Program-made: the position numbers and the translations under genes
Shown here: positions 39,589 through 58,910 of the stretch, one piece after another
Layout of the letters: each line of letters starts with the position of its first letter
Position numbering within the stretch: the stretch's first letter is position 1
DNA from: Chrysomallon squamiferum
Taxonomy: Eukaryota; Mollusca; Gastropoda; Neomphalida; Peltospiridae
NCBI GenBank assembly: GCA_012295275.1
Contig: CM022673.1
Location: 8,503,811-8,567,810, forward strand
Direction: 5' to 3'
DNA: 64,000 bases
The notes under the pieces: model-generated
The model's database searches: none
What the model was told of the DNA's origin: nothing
What the model saw: only the letters and a program-made list of their open reading frames with translations

Positions 39589-42500
39589 TAATGTCTTATT
39601 TTCTCAGTTGGTCACAATCTCTTTGTTTTTATACCAGTTTCCTCCTCCTCCTTTTTTTTTTTCTAGCAGTAGTAAAATGTAAAAATCAAAAAGAATAGTA
39701 GCATAGAAATACAAGAGTTATTTCCAACACACTTTAAAATATCCTATTATTAATGGAACTTTGTTAGAACCATTTCAAATTACTGTTGGTTTTATGATCT
39801 TTTTCATTATATCATTATTTTTGATAAGAATCAATCTTTATTTCAAATAAAAAAACAAAACATGTAAACTAACTATTTCTCAACATTTTTCATATTAAAA
39901 TATCAATATTATGATTCTGATGAGTGAGCCCATAATCCCTGGCATATTCTCAACAAATAATGACAAGGAAACTTTTACTTATATTTCCTGAAAAGTTCCT
40001 GACAAAATACAAATTTTGCTAAACTAAAGGAAACATCTGTTGGTAAATATCTGTTATTAAATTTTACCTGTTACTTAATTTCAGGTATGGATTACCTGTA
40101 AACTTTCAAGCAATGCTCTTACAGCCAATGAAACGATCAACAAAACGCCTGCGAGAGGTTCTTAGTCAGCTTTACAATCACCTTGACAACACTGCCCTTT
40201 CTGGGGCCACTGACGTAAGTTGTTCTTGCTCTAAAAGGGTTCTATTTACAACATTACAGAGTATTAAAATAATTTAGATTTATCTGGCTAATACTGCATT
40301 TGAAATAAAATATGTCATTTTATAAATAACTTTTGTTAATATGTGTACAGAATCTTCAAAGTTATAAAAAAAAAATTAAAATGAATTTGCTATAGTAATA
40401 CAATTTTGTTTCTGTTGTTTCTTTTCTTTTCTTTCTTTCTCTTTTTTGTCTCCTTTTCTCTTACCTTCTTCCATCTCTCTTTGCTATGTGTTTCTAATTC
40501 AAAGTTTAATATTCTCAAAGAAACATAATCGTACTTGTTCTAGATGCAAGTTCACTTATTGCTTGGCCTGGATAACAAAGTAGTGACTCACATCATTACA
40601 TGTTCTTATTAATTTTGTTATATTATTTATTCTAAAAGCAAGTAGGTTGAAAATTACAAATAAATGTATGTGTGTTGTATTTCCTTATTCTTTAAATAAT
40701 AAAAGCATTCCATTTTAACCATGCAGTGAAGAATCACATGTTTTTATAAATCTTAGTAGCACAGAGTTGAATCAAGTGATAAAGACCAGTTTTTATAAAC
40801 ACATTTAATTATGACATTCAAATATATATTTTCATTTGGTTCTGATGAATTATAGTCAGCTTTTTTTTTGTTTCAAGTCAGTCATATTTATATCTATTTT
40901 TAGAAATTATTATCCATTATTAAATATTTTAAGTAATATACAGATTTATGAAGTATTACATTATACTTGAGAAGCGATCAAAAACAAAAATTCTGAATCT
41001 TTAAAGATTTTATGGATGTATTTTTGAAAATGTTTAATGCTATAAAATGATGTTAGTTAAAAAACACATTTTCTAGGATATTATTTATTAATATTATCGG
41101 GTTAACAAAAAGTTTTTATAAATTATTTTATTTTTATATTTCCTTTCTATTCAGATGAGCCAATTTGTGAGTTTTTCTTGAACACATTTCATTTGAAAGT
41201 TTTGTTCAGTTATTAATGATGTTATTTCGATTAAGAAACATTTTGATTTCATGCATTCTTCAACAAATGTGTTTCTGCACAGTTTTTAAAATTCCACTAA
41301 ATGATTTTTATAAATGTTTTTAATATCTAGTTTTGTTGAATTAATACTAACAAAATTATCTAATACTATAGATTTTATGTTCCACAAAGACAAAGATCCA
41401 AATCCTGAACAAAATGATGATAGTAATAAGAAAATATTAATAACTACTACTACTACTACTACTACTAATAATAATAATAATAATAAAGAAAAAAAGGTGA
41501 AAACTGAGAGAAAGAAAGTAGAAAAAAACAAGTCAAAAGTTCCATGATTGTGTTAAGAGTTACTAACTATGCATCACTTTCAAGTGTTTCCTAAGATTAT
41601 TACTATTACTCTTGGTAACTTGGTATAAAAAACATATTTTAAAACAATTTAAAAAATATAAAAAATGTGAACATATATGAAATATAAATGTTTACTTATT
41701 ATTAATTATTACTTCTAATATATTTATAGACATTATGTTTTTATATAGCTTTCAAGCACATAGAATGAAATAATACATGATTTTAGAATGAAATAATACA
41801 TGCTAATGGTAGTATATTTGAAGTTATTTAATTCAGAATTATTTGCATGTTTATGTTTTAAACAGCACAAGATCTTGGTTCAATGACAGTGTGAAATTAA
41901 ATATTATTTTATTTTTATTTATATGTCATAGCTTAACATTTTTTTTTTTTTTTTTTGCCCCCCCCATTTGAAAATATATAATAATGAGTATATAAGTATT
42001 AAATCTAGCATGTTATCTTTTATTAAAAATATCCTTTCTGATTTCTAATCAGCATGAATTCTTCATGTTTCTGGAACAACTGCAGGAATTAGAGTTTTAA
42101 AATTGGCATGCACATTGTTAACATTACTTACATTGTTATCAAATTGTCATTGTTTTGACACACTTTTGAAATAAATATTTCCATTTTCTTCAAATGTAAA
42201 TATCTGAAATGTTCAAATAATTATTTTTAATTTTGATGGGTGTTATTAGTTATTTTTAGTGAAGAGAATGTCTACAGTTCATATCCCATTTTCCTGTTAC
42301 ATTCATGCATACAGATCATCTATAAAAATCAAATTGAAAATGCATCTAAAAATGTTAATAATTCATAAACTTTCATTTTATCACTTGTATAACATACATT
42401 GAGTAGGTGAGTGTGTTTTTTAATCTGTTTGGATTCATAAAATTTAGAAGTGCTTCTGCTTTTCAGTGCTCTTGATTTTAGTTATATATATTACTGGAAT

Positions 42501-42682
42501 AGATTTATAGATTTGTTCCTGTGCAAAATGACGCCATATATTAGATATACATATATTTTTATTTATTTATATATCTAATTTTTCAGTCTGGTGTGGATAT
42601 TCCAGGCCTCAACATGGGCAGCTCTGACTATTATCCTTATGTGTACTACCGAATAAATCTGGATCTACTAGACTTTCACTAG
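34687..42682 (+). CDS. ATP6V1C: V-type proton ATPase subunit C (V1 sector), 12 coding exons
   Basis: Coding exons are 34687-34821, 35483-35550, 36114-36199, 36710-36804, 37044-37135, 37569-37667, 37834-37902, 38430-38522, 38843-38936, 39424-39521, 40085-40214 and 42587-42682. All introns are GT-AG, phases agree and there are no internal stops; the product is 384 aa (human C1 is 382). Family signatures read in order: [12 protein letters not shown] at the start, [138 protein letters not shown], and [17 protein letters not shown] before TAG. Subunit C is a cytoplasmic stator component that joins the peripheral stalks to the V0 a subunit and controls V1-V0 assembly; it is also known to bind actin. 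Introns carry (ATT)n, (CA)n and (TTTTA)n-type repeats and nothing else coding, apart from the possible microexon. Confidence 0.97.
39005..39125. repeat. three short tandem units after ATP6V1C exon 9
   Basis: TACAYCTAGTAATT occurs at about 39013, 39056 and 39106, each followed by an AT-rich tail; unit length is about 42-50 bp. The units lie in the intron, less than 200 nt from the exon 9 donor at 38,936. Confidence 0.6.
39537..39581. repeat. (CA)n microsatellite after ATP6V1C exon 10
   Basis: The CA run starts 16 nt after the exon 10 donor (39521/39522). CA-rich elements just inside introns can influence donor use through hnRNP L in vertebrates; an effect here is only a possibility. Confidence 0.9.
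41155..41166 (+). CDS. possible 12-nt alternative microexon of ATP6V1C
   Basis: Within the 2.4 kb last intron, a pyrimidine tract ending TATTCAG is followed by 12 nt encoding Met-Ser-Gln-Phe and then GTGAGT, a strong donor. The preceding exon ends in phase 0 after GATD and the last exon starts in phase 0 at SGVDIPGL, so inclusion would add four residues in frame and give 388 aa. This is the least conserved stretch of subunit C, just before the conserved DIPGL. It could be constitutive, alternative or chance. Confidence 0.35.
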
Positions 42683-42815
42683 AACAGTCAGGATGTTAAA
42701 GTAGTTCATATTTGTAGAATGTATTAACTTCTGTCTACAGTTTGTTATCAAGTGCTCTGACTTCAAATAAACCATGTGTTAATTTGTCAAAATAAAGATG
42801 AAATCTGGGGGTATG
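42683..42815 (+). other. short 3' UTR and polyadenylation signals of ATP6V1C
   Basis: AATAAA occurs at 42766-42771 and 42791-42796, 84 and 109 nt after the stop, followed by the G/T-rich ATCTGGGGGTATGT at about 42,805-42,815. This suggests a short 3' UTR of roughly 130 nt. Longer forms cannot be excluded. Confidence 0.5.
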
Positions 42816-43926
42816 TTAAAAACAAAATTGTAGTCATTGCAGGATATTCCAGAAACTACTGAGTTAATTTTAAAGAAAGAGGGATAAAAAGTACAGAAGA
42901 AGTTATCTTTGTTTGACAGAGTTATCTACCTTCTCTTTTTCGTAATGGTTTCTCTCTGTTGGAAATTGTCTTGAATCAAAGCCCTAATGGTTTGAATAAT
43001 ATCTCTAACATTATAATTTATTCTAAGTTATTTGATGCTATTGTTTAAAGAAATGTAATATGAAATGTAAGAAACAATTATAAAATTAAACTTTTTGAGG
43101 AATATTATATTAATGACTGTTTTGTCAACTTTTTATTATTAAATGAATAGGATCATGTTACAATCTGCTATTGTCTCAAAAATCTTAATTACCTTTTAAT
43201 TCTTTTGAAAAAGAATAAAAAATAAATAAAAATCATAATCATAATCATAGTAACCAACCATGGGAGAAAGTATTGTATATTTAAATTTTTCATGCTAATC
43301 CTTGACTATTAAACATTATTATGTTTGCATTTTTATTGCATTTTTATTGCATTTAATGATGGAAGAAAAAATGTAGCAAGTTCAGAAATAGATTAAAACT
43401 AAGTTCTGGATACTGCAAGACTTGCTCGATTTTCAAGACCAAAATTAAAATCTAAGTTGAAGTATTTTCTAACTTTTGTAACTCAGAATCAATTTTATAT
43501 CTCAGTAATTCTCTTTGCTAATTTTTATCACTCTTTAAATAAATTTGAAAGTGCATACATTTGAAATACATTTGTATTTAACTTTTTATGGTGTGGTAAT
43601 GTTATCATACAATCTTACACGAGTCAAAGTTAATATTAAATGATTATACTAGGTATTTTGAAAACTCCAGTTGTATCCAATGTCTTACCACAGAAATATA
43701 TTTCATTATGTAGGAACCAGATTTATCAAAATATATACAGTATAAGTATAACATATAGTCTGAATGATGCACAGCATTCAGTTATTTGTAGGTTGTATTG
43801 TGTGCTCTATATAATAGAAATTTATGAACTAGTAAAAAGATATTAACTGGATGTGTATAGTCTGTATTCCAAAAATAATTTGTATTTTTTGATTCCTGTT
43901 TCTAGTAAAAAGTAAAGTTAACAATG

Positions 43927-44240
43927 TGAATGTTTTAGTAGGTATGTAGGTGAAGATAAAATAATTAATCTGATGTGTATTGTACATTCCCAGTTTAAAA
44001 TAATAAAACATTTTCACTTGTTTTCATCTGTATTTAATAATCTAGAGTTGTCATGGTGTACATTACAAATTTTAGTGAAAAGGTATGATAACACTGAATG
44101 TTTTAGCAGGTGTGTAGATGCAGATAAAATAGTTAATCTGATTTGTATTGTACATTTTGTAAAGTAGAAAATAATATTACATTTTCAGTTGTTTATTTCT
44201 GTATCATATAATTCAGAGTTGTCATGTATTACGAATAATT
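43927..44240. repeat. tandem duplication, unit about 170 bp
   Basis: Two copies open with TGAATGTTTTAG at 43927 and 44095 and close with AGAGTTGTCATG at 44044 and about 44215. They share a GATAAAATARTTAATCTGAT core and the following GTATTGTACATT. A decayed third copy may precede them near 43,850 (GGATGTGTATAGTCTGTATTCC against GATGTGTATTGTACATTCC). The repeat lies 1.2 kb downstream of the ATP6V1C stop. Confidence 0.75.
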
Positions 44241-45147
44241 ATTATTAATTTTGATGGGTTTTGTTTGTTATTTTTTACTTTTCTATTTTTTTTTTTTTTT
44301 TTTTTATTTAGTTTTTTTTTAAGATAGTCAAAAATTTCCTTTTTTTTATTTGTTTAAATAATATAAGGTGTGATGAAAAGAAGAAGATGAAGAAGACAAA
44401 TGTACTATCTTTAAATATGATTTCATTCCATTTAATATTTTACAAAATTTCAATGTGTGATAATGTAACTTTCAAAGGATCTACATCTAAACTGTCATAT
44501 TCCATGTTTGAATAGTTTAAAAGTCATCGGACTGTTAGTTAAAGCAGCATTATTATAAATATTTCTGTTTATATATATATATATATATTTGTTTTGTTGG
44601 TTATTTTTTTCTTTTCAATTTTTTTTTTTTATTTTTCAGTTGTTTTATTTTATTTTATTTTTTTTTTTTTTTGGTTATTTTATATTATTATGTTTATTTA
44701 TTATTTTAAATATATTTATTATTATTTTATGTTTCTCTTTTGAATTTGATTTTATTAATTTTGTTGTTCGATCAATATTCACAGAAAATGGAATCACTAT
44801 AAAATATAAAATAGAAAGATGCAAATTTCAACCATTTGATTAAATTGTTTTTTGTTCTTTTGGCACTTGCTCATGGAATTATACCTAAAAAATGCAATAA
44901 TATGCCCTAATTCTATTGTAAATTGTAAACCTATGATTTCAGAGCATTGATGCACAATGTATATATAAAGAAAGAGAGAGAAAATGTTACATTAGTAAGT
45001 AAAATGTGTGTTTTTGTGCTTTAGATGTCCAAATTCTAGATTCAAATAGTAAATTTTTTTTATATCATTTGTCATTTTTGATACATTAACATTTTATTGG
45101 TGCAAGTTAGATTATACATACAAAAAATAAATAAAATAATTTATAAT

Positions 45148-45170
45148 TTATTTATTTATTTATTTATTTA

Positions 45171-45224
<54 letters not shown>
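45148..45224. repeat. (TTTA)n/(ATT)n compound microsatellite
   Basis: TTTA units pass directly into ATT units. The same compound form recurs at 47162-47255 as ATT then TTTA. Confidence 0.9.
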
Positions 45225-46834
45225 TAAATTATTTTCTTCAGGGACATTAGTTTATGGCATTATATTCATATACATTACAAAACATAGCATTTAGAACCAT
45301 AATTTGTGGAGATTATAATACTTATCTGTAGATAGTTTAAATAAAACTGAATACCAGGAGTCCATGTGTGTAATAATAGAGAAACAAAAATATCCTGTTA
45401 TATAACAGTTTGTAGATTTTGCAAAATGTTTATTGTCATTTTTGTAAATTATGCACACAGTGTATATGTATATTATGAACATTTTTAGCCTTCAGAGTAT
45501 AAAATTGGCTGTGAATTTTTAAGAAATTCTGATATATATTAAAGAAATGGGATGGAAGGGTTAAAATAAACAATGTCAATAGTTCTTGTTTTATGTTTTA
45601 ATTCTTAGAAAGATATATGTTAGTGTGATTTATTTGTTTATTTATTTATTTATTTTGCTTATTTACATATTTATTAAATATTCTAAATGTAAACATGATA
45701 GATCAAGTATTTAAAAAGGAGAGTTACTATAACAGAAAATAAAATGAGTTTCGTTACAATAAAGAAAACAACTGGCTAAAGACAAGGGCAAGAGCTTGGT
45801 CCATACATTTTTGTATTGTAACTATACGAATTATGTCTCTAATATTAAACACACAAAAAGTAGCTAAAGTTAGAGCAAAATTAGAAGATTTTTTAAAGAA
45901 ATGGCAGAATGGCAGAGGTTAGATACTGGATTGAGAATCTTTGTTTTATTTAGTAAATAATTTAATGATCCTCAAATTTATTTTGCGTACTTACGTCTCT
46001 GATAAAATTTCTACTGATCAGTAAGAATAGCAAATGGTAAGCATATGGCAGTTTGTTTCACTTGCCAAATATTGTTAATAAATTAGATAAATAACTTTTA
46101 ATATCTTAACATAAAAATGGGTCAAAATATATTAAATATTTAATTATTCTAACATCGGTTAAAAAATTAATTGATTGATGTATATGGAATTTCCCTTGTT
46201 TCTATTCAGAGCAACTAAAATGACAAACACAAAAACAAAATTATTTATTGTTTATGAATGAACTGAGTACAGCAAAACATTTTTCTTGCAACAAACACAA
46301 TCAAAATAATACGAAATTAATTATTTGCCTGTGATAAAATAATTAACAAACTGAAATATATTTTAAGTATAAACCAGTGAAAATCTCGCACCTGTTTTAA
46401 TAAATCCAAATAAATCACTACAGACGTTAACAGTAATAATGGTTTTTAATAACAACACTGGTAAGTTAAACAGAAGTGAAAAGGCAAAATCTATTTATTA
46501 AATGCTAAAAGAAACAAACAGCAATAGAGATATAATCTGTAATATTAACAACAATCTAAAAGAAAAAATATGGGCGTCTGCAGGGTGTCAACAGGCAATC
46601 TCCCTCCTGGATAGTGAGCACATAGTTTTTTTCTTTATGTATATTATCTAGTGTTGTTAAACAAGTATTCATAAGTGTCTCATGATCATCATTCAGATAT
46701 TAATTTTATTATGAAGTAAATTTTCTGCAGACGCCCATGAAGACAAAAAAAAAAATTAATAAAATAAAATAAATAAATAATAGTAATAATAATAATAATA
46801 TTAAAACAACAACAACAAAATAATAATAATAATA

Positions 46835-46880
<46 letters not shown>

Positions 46881-47156
46881 CCCCACAAAAACAAACCACA
46901 TTTGTGCAAATAATGCAGTGCCATTACGTTTAACATTTCTGTAATATACAACCACAGCAGTTTTTAACTGAACCCAGTCTTTTGCATAGGATGATTTTTA
47001 CAATTTTCCTAACTTTAAAACTAAAACAGTTACCTTCTTATTACTGTTGTTATAGATAGATAATGGTTCTTTGATCAGTGAAGATATCCCGGCGGCATGT
47101 TTAGTAAAAACAGTTTTTAAATGCCATTAATGTTTTTTGAATAGCAGTTAATGACA

Positions 47157-47217
<61 letters not shown>

Positions 47218-47221
47218 TATT

Positions 47222-47253
<32 letters not shown>

Positions 47254-47379
47254 TTTTGTGGAAATATGTTTTTTAGTGTCATTGCTACACAGATACTGTC
47301 AAGATTATACGTGTATTATAATAGTAATAATAATAATAATGGTGGTCATTTAAAAACATGGCCATAACCTACACAGTTC

Positions 47380-47444
47380 TTTATTCATATACAATCATGC
47401 ATATGAATAGTCTGCACGTGCTATTCATATAGATAGATACATAC

Positions 47445-47491
<47 letters not shown>

Positions 47492-47655
47492 TAACGTGTG
47501 CAGATTATCAGTAATACTAAATCTTTCACTGCAATGAATCATGTAAGCAACAGCTTTGAATTTTTTTAACCTAGACACTGATTCATGTTTTAAGGATGCA
47601 GAGGATACAGTCATGAATAAAAGACAGCCACAGATAAACAAATAAATTAAATCAA

Positions 47656-47706
<51 letters not shown>

Positions 47707-47868
47707 ACTTCAATTCGAAGGCAATTGTGAAAGTTGTTCTTTGAAAATTTTCATCAATTAAATAAATACACATATTTTTTTTTCTCCCGAATCTGAAGTC
47801 CCATCCACTGATCTTGCACGAATTAACGCATGTTCTCTAACAGTACAATTAACTGTATGAAGGGTGTG
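47380..47868 (-). other. probable 3' UTR of the secreted two-module gene
   Basis: After the TGA at 47871-47869 the minus strand runs through a TTTA-type microsatellite (47655-47706 on the plus strand), then a TA/CATA tract (about 47424-47490). The next AATAAA on the minus strand outside a microsatellite is at 47385-47380. Microsatellite hexamers could act earlier, so the end is uncertain. Confidence 0.3.
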
Positions 47869-55039
<7,171 letters not shown>

Positions 55040-55294
55040 CTGAAAGAAGATAAAGGAAACGTATCAAAGTGAATTCGCCAAGCGTGGAACGCTTACACGC
55101 TAGCCGTGGCTAATTATAAACATGTAGAGAAAGAAAATGATTCCGTTTATTGCCACGACTAAGATTTTTGTCGCTTATATTAACTTATTATTGGATCAAA
55201 ACGAGTTAGGATGAAGCCATTGATTGTTATTCCGTGGTGATCTGTTGTACTGATTGTCACGGAGAGTTCCATTAGTAATCCATAGAAACATTGG

Positions 55295-55325
<31 letters not shown>

Positions 55326-56299
55326 CTTACTTATTTACTTACTTACTTACTTATTTTTTAAAATTTAGAGAATAAACTGATATTGACAAAATGCTTTGAA
55401 GGTGTTTAATTTATATTTTAATTTTTAATTTATTTATTTATTGAAACGGATAAAAAATAAAAAATAAAAAAATAAAAAAAATGAAATGATTAATATAATA
55501 ACAACAAAGATTAATAATATGTGTCTCTGGGCTTAAAGTACTTTCTAATGAACGTTTTATTTTATTACATTGTTTATCTGTTTGCTTCACTGCTCGCGTT
55601 TACTGTCGCCAAAGGCTAAATCATTGGCGATTGATTAGCTTGTTCAAGTATTGATTTATTGTAATATGTATTACAGTCTGGAATGGGAAAAAACAAGGTA
55701 TGATCGGGTTGACTGGACAAAAATTCACAGAAAAAATTCACAATTTAGTATAGGAAAAAAAAAATCACAGGGAATAAAAGTCACAATTTTTATACAACAA
55801 AATGTATAGGTTTGTAGAGTATTGAATGTGGCATCATAGTATGTATGGGGTAATTGTTAAGTTTATTGATTGGGTCTGTTAGGCTTGATTAAAAAAGGAG
55901 AGCTTCATAGTGTGCTGTAGTATCAGAAGTATGTTTAACATGGAAGCTATTCACGGTAGTAAGGCTGGTAACAAAATCTGTTACGAGGGGTTCGTGTGAG
56001 CAGTGGGCACCATCATCCAGCAACTTGTGTGTCGATCGCTTCAAGGACTGCAAAGACTGTGACAGAATTTCTTCGTGGTATTGGGTGGGGCAATAAACCG
56101 CCAACATTAAAACCAAAGATTATTAACAAAAAAACTCTTACAAAATGTGTTTAATCTATCTTTCATTGCTGATATATTTCTTAATTAAAAATTTTAACTT
56201 TTTTCATGACACTTTTTTTTTTCTGTGACTTTTTTCCTAGATTCGTGCTCTGCCTTCATCAAATAAAAAAACTCATTGTTCATCTTAATTCGATATTCT

Positions 56300-57050
56300 T
56301 GGGTGTATGGTTGGAACGGAAAATCATGTTATCTTACATACCCATTACGTTAAAAGAATGAGAATGGGGGAAAAAAGGACATTTACACAGAACTTTAGAA
56401 TGATGTGATTTATTAAAACCTCTGATGTTGGAATGGAAAGACCCATTCATCTGAATGTCTGTGCAAATTAAGTATCGTAACGGTGTAATGTATGTACACG
56501 AAACAGTAATCTACGCATTATAGAAGTTACTAAGCCTATGGAGACAACGTATATCGTCTGGAACGGAAGAAAACGATTTGAATCAGTTAAACACAAAGTA
56601 AGTAAACAACAATTGTTGCGTATCATTGATTTTCTAAATCCCTGAGGACAACATGAAATGGCTGGAACGGGAAGACAGATTATAATATTTTCAGTAATAT
56701 TATGTGGAATACCACTACTTTATGTATAAAGAATCATATAAGCAAGCTTAATATGATTTACTAAAACCTCTGAATGTTTCTTAAACTGGCTGGAACAATA
56801 AAACAGGAAAACATTCAGTAATATTAAGCATGTGTGAATAACATATCACATCTATGAAAATTAAACTCATAAACTCAGCGAACCAAGCATCTGAAGTGAT
56901 CTGACGATTACACAACCTTGCTGGAACGGGAAATCAGGTTATTATACATTCCATAATATTCGCGGAAATTATACACATGAAATCACTGAACCGAATATGA
57001 TACGATTCGCGAAAATCGGCGAGGACAACACAAAGCCGTTCCATCAAAGA
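56300..57050. repeat. degenerate tandem array with GGCTGGAACGGGAA core, six copies
   Basis: Variants of the core occur at about 56311, 56428, 56556, 56660, 56788 and 56920 (spacing 104-132 bp). They are accompanied by recurring flanks such as TTTAYTAAAACCTCTGA, GAGGACAACA and TTCAGTAATATTA. A truncated unit ends near 57030. The array lies inside intron 1 of the minus-strand secreted gene. No coding capacity was seen. Confidence 0.65.
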
Positions 57051-57324
57051 GAAATCAAAAATCCTTTCACCATCCGATCCCATCCATTTATTTAATATGA
57101 CAAGCTTTACTCCAGCCGCATTGAGCGAGATATCTCGTAAAATAACTTGTTCCTCGTTTAATGTTTATTCATTTGAAAAATCCTGCTGCATAGCCTTGCT
57201 TGTCAGTCTGACAAAGCACCGGATTGTTTTACAGCATTTACATTCAGTGTTCCCAGAGGCGGACCAAGAAGGGTGCCAATCTTGGTTTAAAAAAATAATA
57301 ATCCCGAATACATCACCACGTGTC

Positions 57325-57548
57325 TTCATTTCAACAGAACAGCGGATCTGACCTCGGCAATAATATTAACGATGGTTGTGGTGTGATATAATAATCGTGG
57401 TTGTAATAACTACGGTACTAATTATTATGTTTGCAGTTGTAGCCTTTATTTCAACACAATAGCGGATCTGAAGTTGGCATTAATGATGGCTGCGGTAGTA
57501 ATAATCATGGTTGTAAACTACAGTACTAATTATTATGGCTGTAGTTGC
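57325..57548. repeat. tandem duplication, unit 120 bp
   Basis: Copies starting TTYATTTCAACA at 57325 and 57445 share AGCGGATCTGA, a central AATCRTGGTTGTAA and TACTAATTATTATG in the same order. It lies in intron 1 of the secreted gene, just beyond the GGCTGGAACGGGAA array. Confidence 0.7.
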
Positions 57549-57605
57549 TCCTCTTATGCTGCAAGATGGAATTGTTGATATTGTAGTAATGATCAAAGCT
57601 CTAAT

Positions 57606-57657
57606 GATGGTGGTAAGAGTACAGCGATTCTGATGGTGGTAAGAGTACAGCGATTCT
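57606..57657. repeat. perfect 26-bp tandem duplication
   Basis: A unit starting GATGGTGGTAAGAGTACAGC and ending GATTCT occurs twice head to tail without a mismatch, indicating a recent event. Confidence 0.9.
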
Positions 57658-57856
57658 GATGGTGATGCTAGTATACTGATGGATGTAATTATAATGATGA
57701 ATGTTTTGGCCGAAATCATGGTGGTGACAGTAGTTGTGATGTTAATGTGGTGATGATGATTGTGGAAGCAAAAGTAATGGTAATAATCCTAGATAGTGAT
57801 GATACAGTAATCATATTGGTGATGCTGATAGTAAATAGTTGTAACTGCAATTTTAG

Positions 57857-58010
<154 letters not shown>

Positions 58011-58349
58011 AGAGTATGTGTGCGCGAGTGACTCTGACTGTCAACCCTAATTCCCAATTTCCCTAATGTTTTTCAACCTAATAGGTTTTCTCGTTTATTT
58101 GCCACTCTGAGTATTTCTCATCCTCCCACTTTCTGATTATCTCATTCTTCGTGCATGTTTCTTTCAGGAACTGTAAATGCTTTTGACGTTCATCGTTCAA
58201 CGCCTCGATAAGTGGATTATATCTTTAGTCTATCCATTATTCAGTGCCTCTGTATCATTTTTTGTTTTTGTTAATATATATATATTTTTTTTTAACTGAA
58301 ATAGAGATTGATAGAAAAAAGAAAGGAAAAAGAGATAAATAGAAATGTG

Positions 58350-58351
<2 letters not shown>

Positions 58352-58429
<78 letters not shown>
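58352..58429. repeat. (GA)n microsatellite
   Basis: An uninterrupted GA run about 200 bp downstream (gene sense) of the candidate first-exon donor of the secreted gene. Confidence 0.97.
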
Positions 58430-58433
<4 letters not shown>

Positions 58434-58499
58434 TTAAAGAAGAAAATCAACTGCACATATTTCTTTAAACTAGGGTTGATCTTAGAAAATCAAAATATC

Positions 58500-58543
<44 letters not shown>

Positions 58544-58629
58544 ATAAATAAATAAATAAACAAATATATAAACAAATAAATAAATAAATAAATTAGAAAA
58601 TAATCAAACAACTGATAAATCGAACTTAC

Positions 58630-58910
58630 CTTAAACATTTTTCGCTTCAGAAATTCAACACAGGAAAAGTCGTTTGTTCGCCGCGATACGTCACATTTTA
58701 TTTCGCACTATTACAAATCCCACAGAATTATTATTATCCCTTTCTGCTGCTCCTCACCAAATACAAAAAAATAAAAATGTGCACATATCTCTCTCTCTCT
58801 ACGATGCATCAGGTGGACGTGAAATCCATAAAAAAAATGACCAAGCCTTCATTTACGCGATCGGCGAGTCCCGGCCAAGCGTTCGTCCACTGCAAAATGC
58901 TCTTTATATT
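58630..58910 (-). promoter_or_regulatory. candidate promoter and first exon of the secreted two-module gene
   Basis: Read on the minus strand, TATAAAG lies at 58908-58902 and a strong donor AAG|GTAAGT ends an exon at 58630; a start site near 58,875 would fit the TATA position. The last nine nucleotides of the exon (58638-58630) read ATG TTT AAG in frame with the ATG that opens the next exon at 55039, so translation may start here and add Met-Phe-Lys in front of MRLAAE, giving 290 aa. An in-frame TAG lies upstream with no ATG between. A start-stop uORF, ATGTGA, sits at 58696-58691. Intron 1 would be about 3.6 kb. The link between this exon and the gene is inferred from splice signals and frame only. 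Confidence 0.45.

Larger units (their letters stand above)
42816..47379. other. intergenic region between convergent genes
   Basis: The 3' ends of ATP6V1C (plus) and the secreted gene (minus) face each other across this span. It holds the 170-bp tandem duplication, several T-, ATT- and TTTA-type repeats and short frames that do not look coding. No RNA gene was seen. Confidence 0.6.

Noticed and set aside
41314-41547. Lys/Thr/Asn-rich open frame in the last ATP6V1C intron
   Set aside because: It is generated largely by ACT/AAT repeats and purine-rich DNA. It has no acceptor in frame with the exons, and subunit C family length is already met without it.
55889-56116. 75-codon minus-strand frame in intron 1 of the secreted gene
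   Set aside because: It reads as ordinary protein but has no recognisable domain, no splice sites joining it to the gene in phase, and lies beside tandem repeats. It may be a fragment of a mobile element, but I cannot show it.
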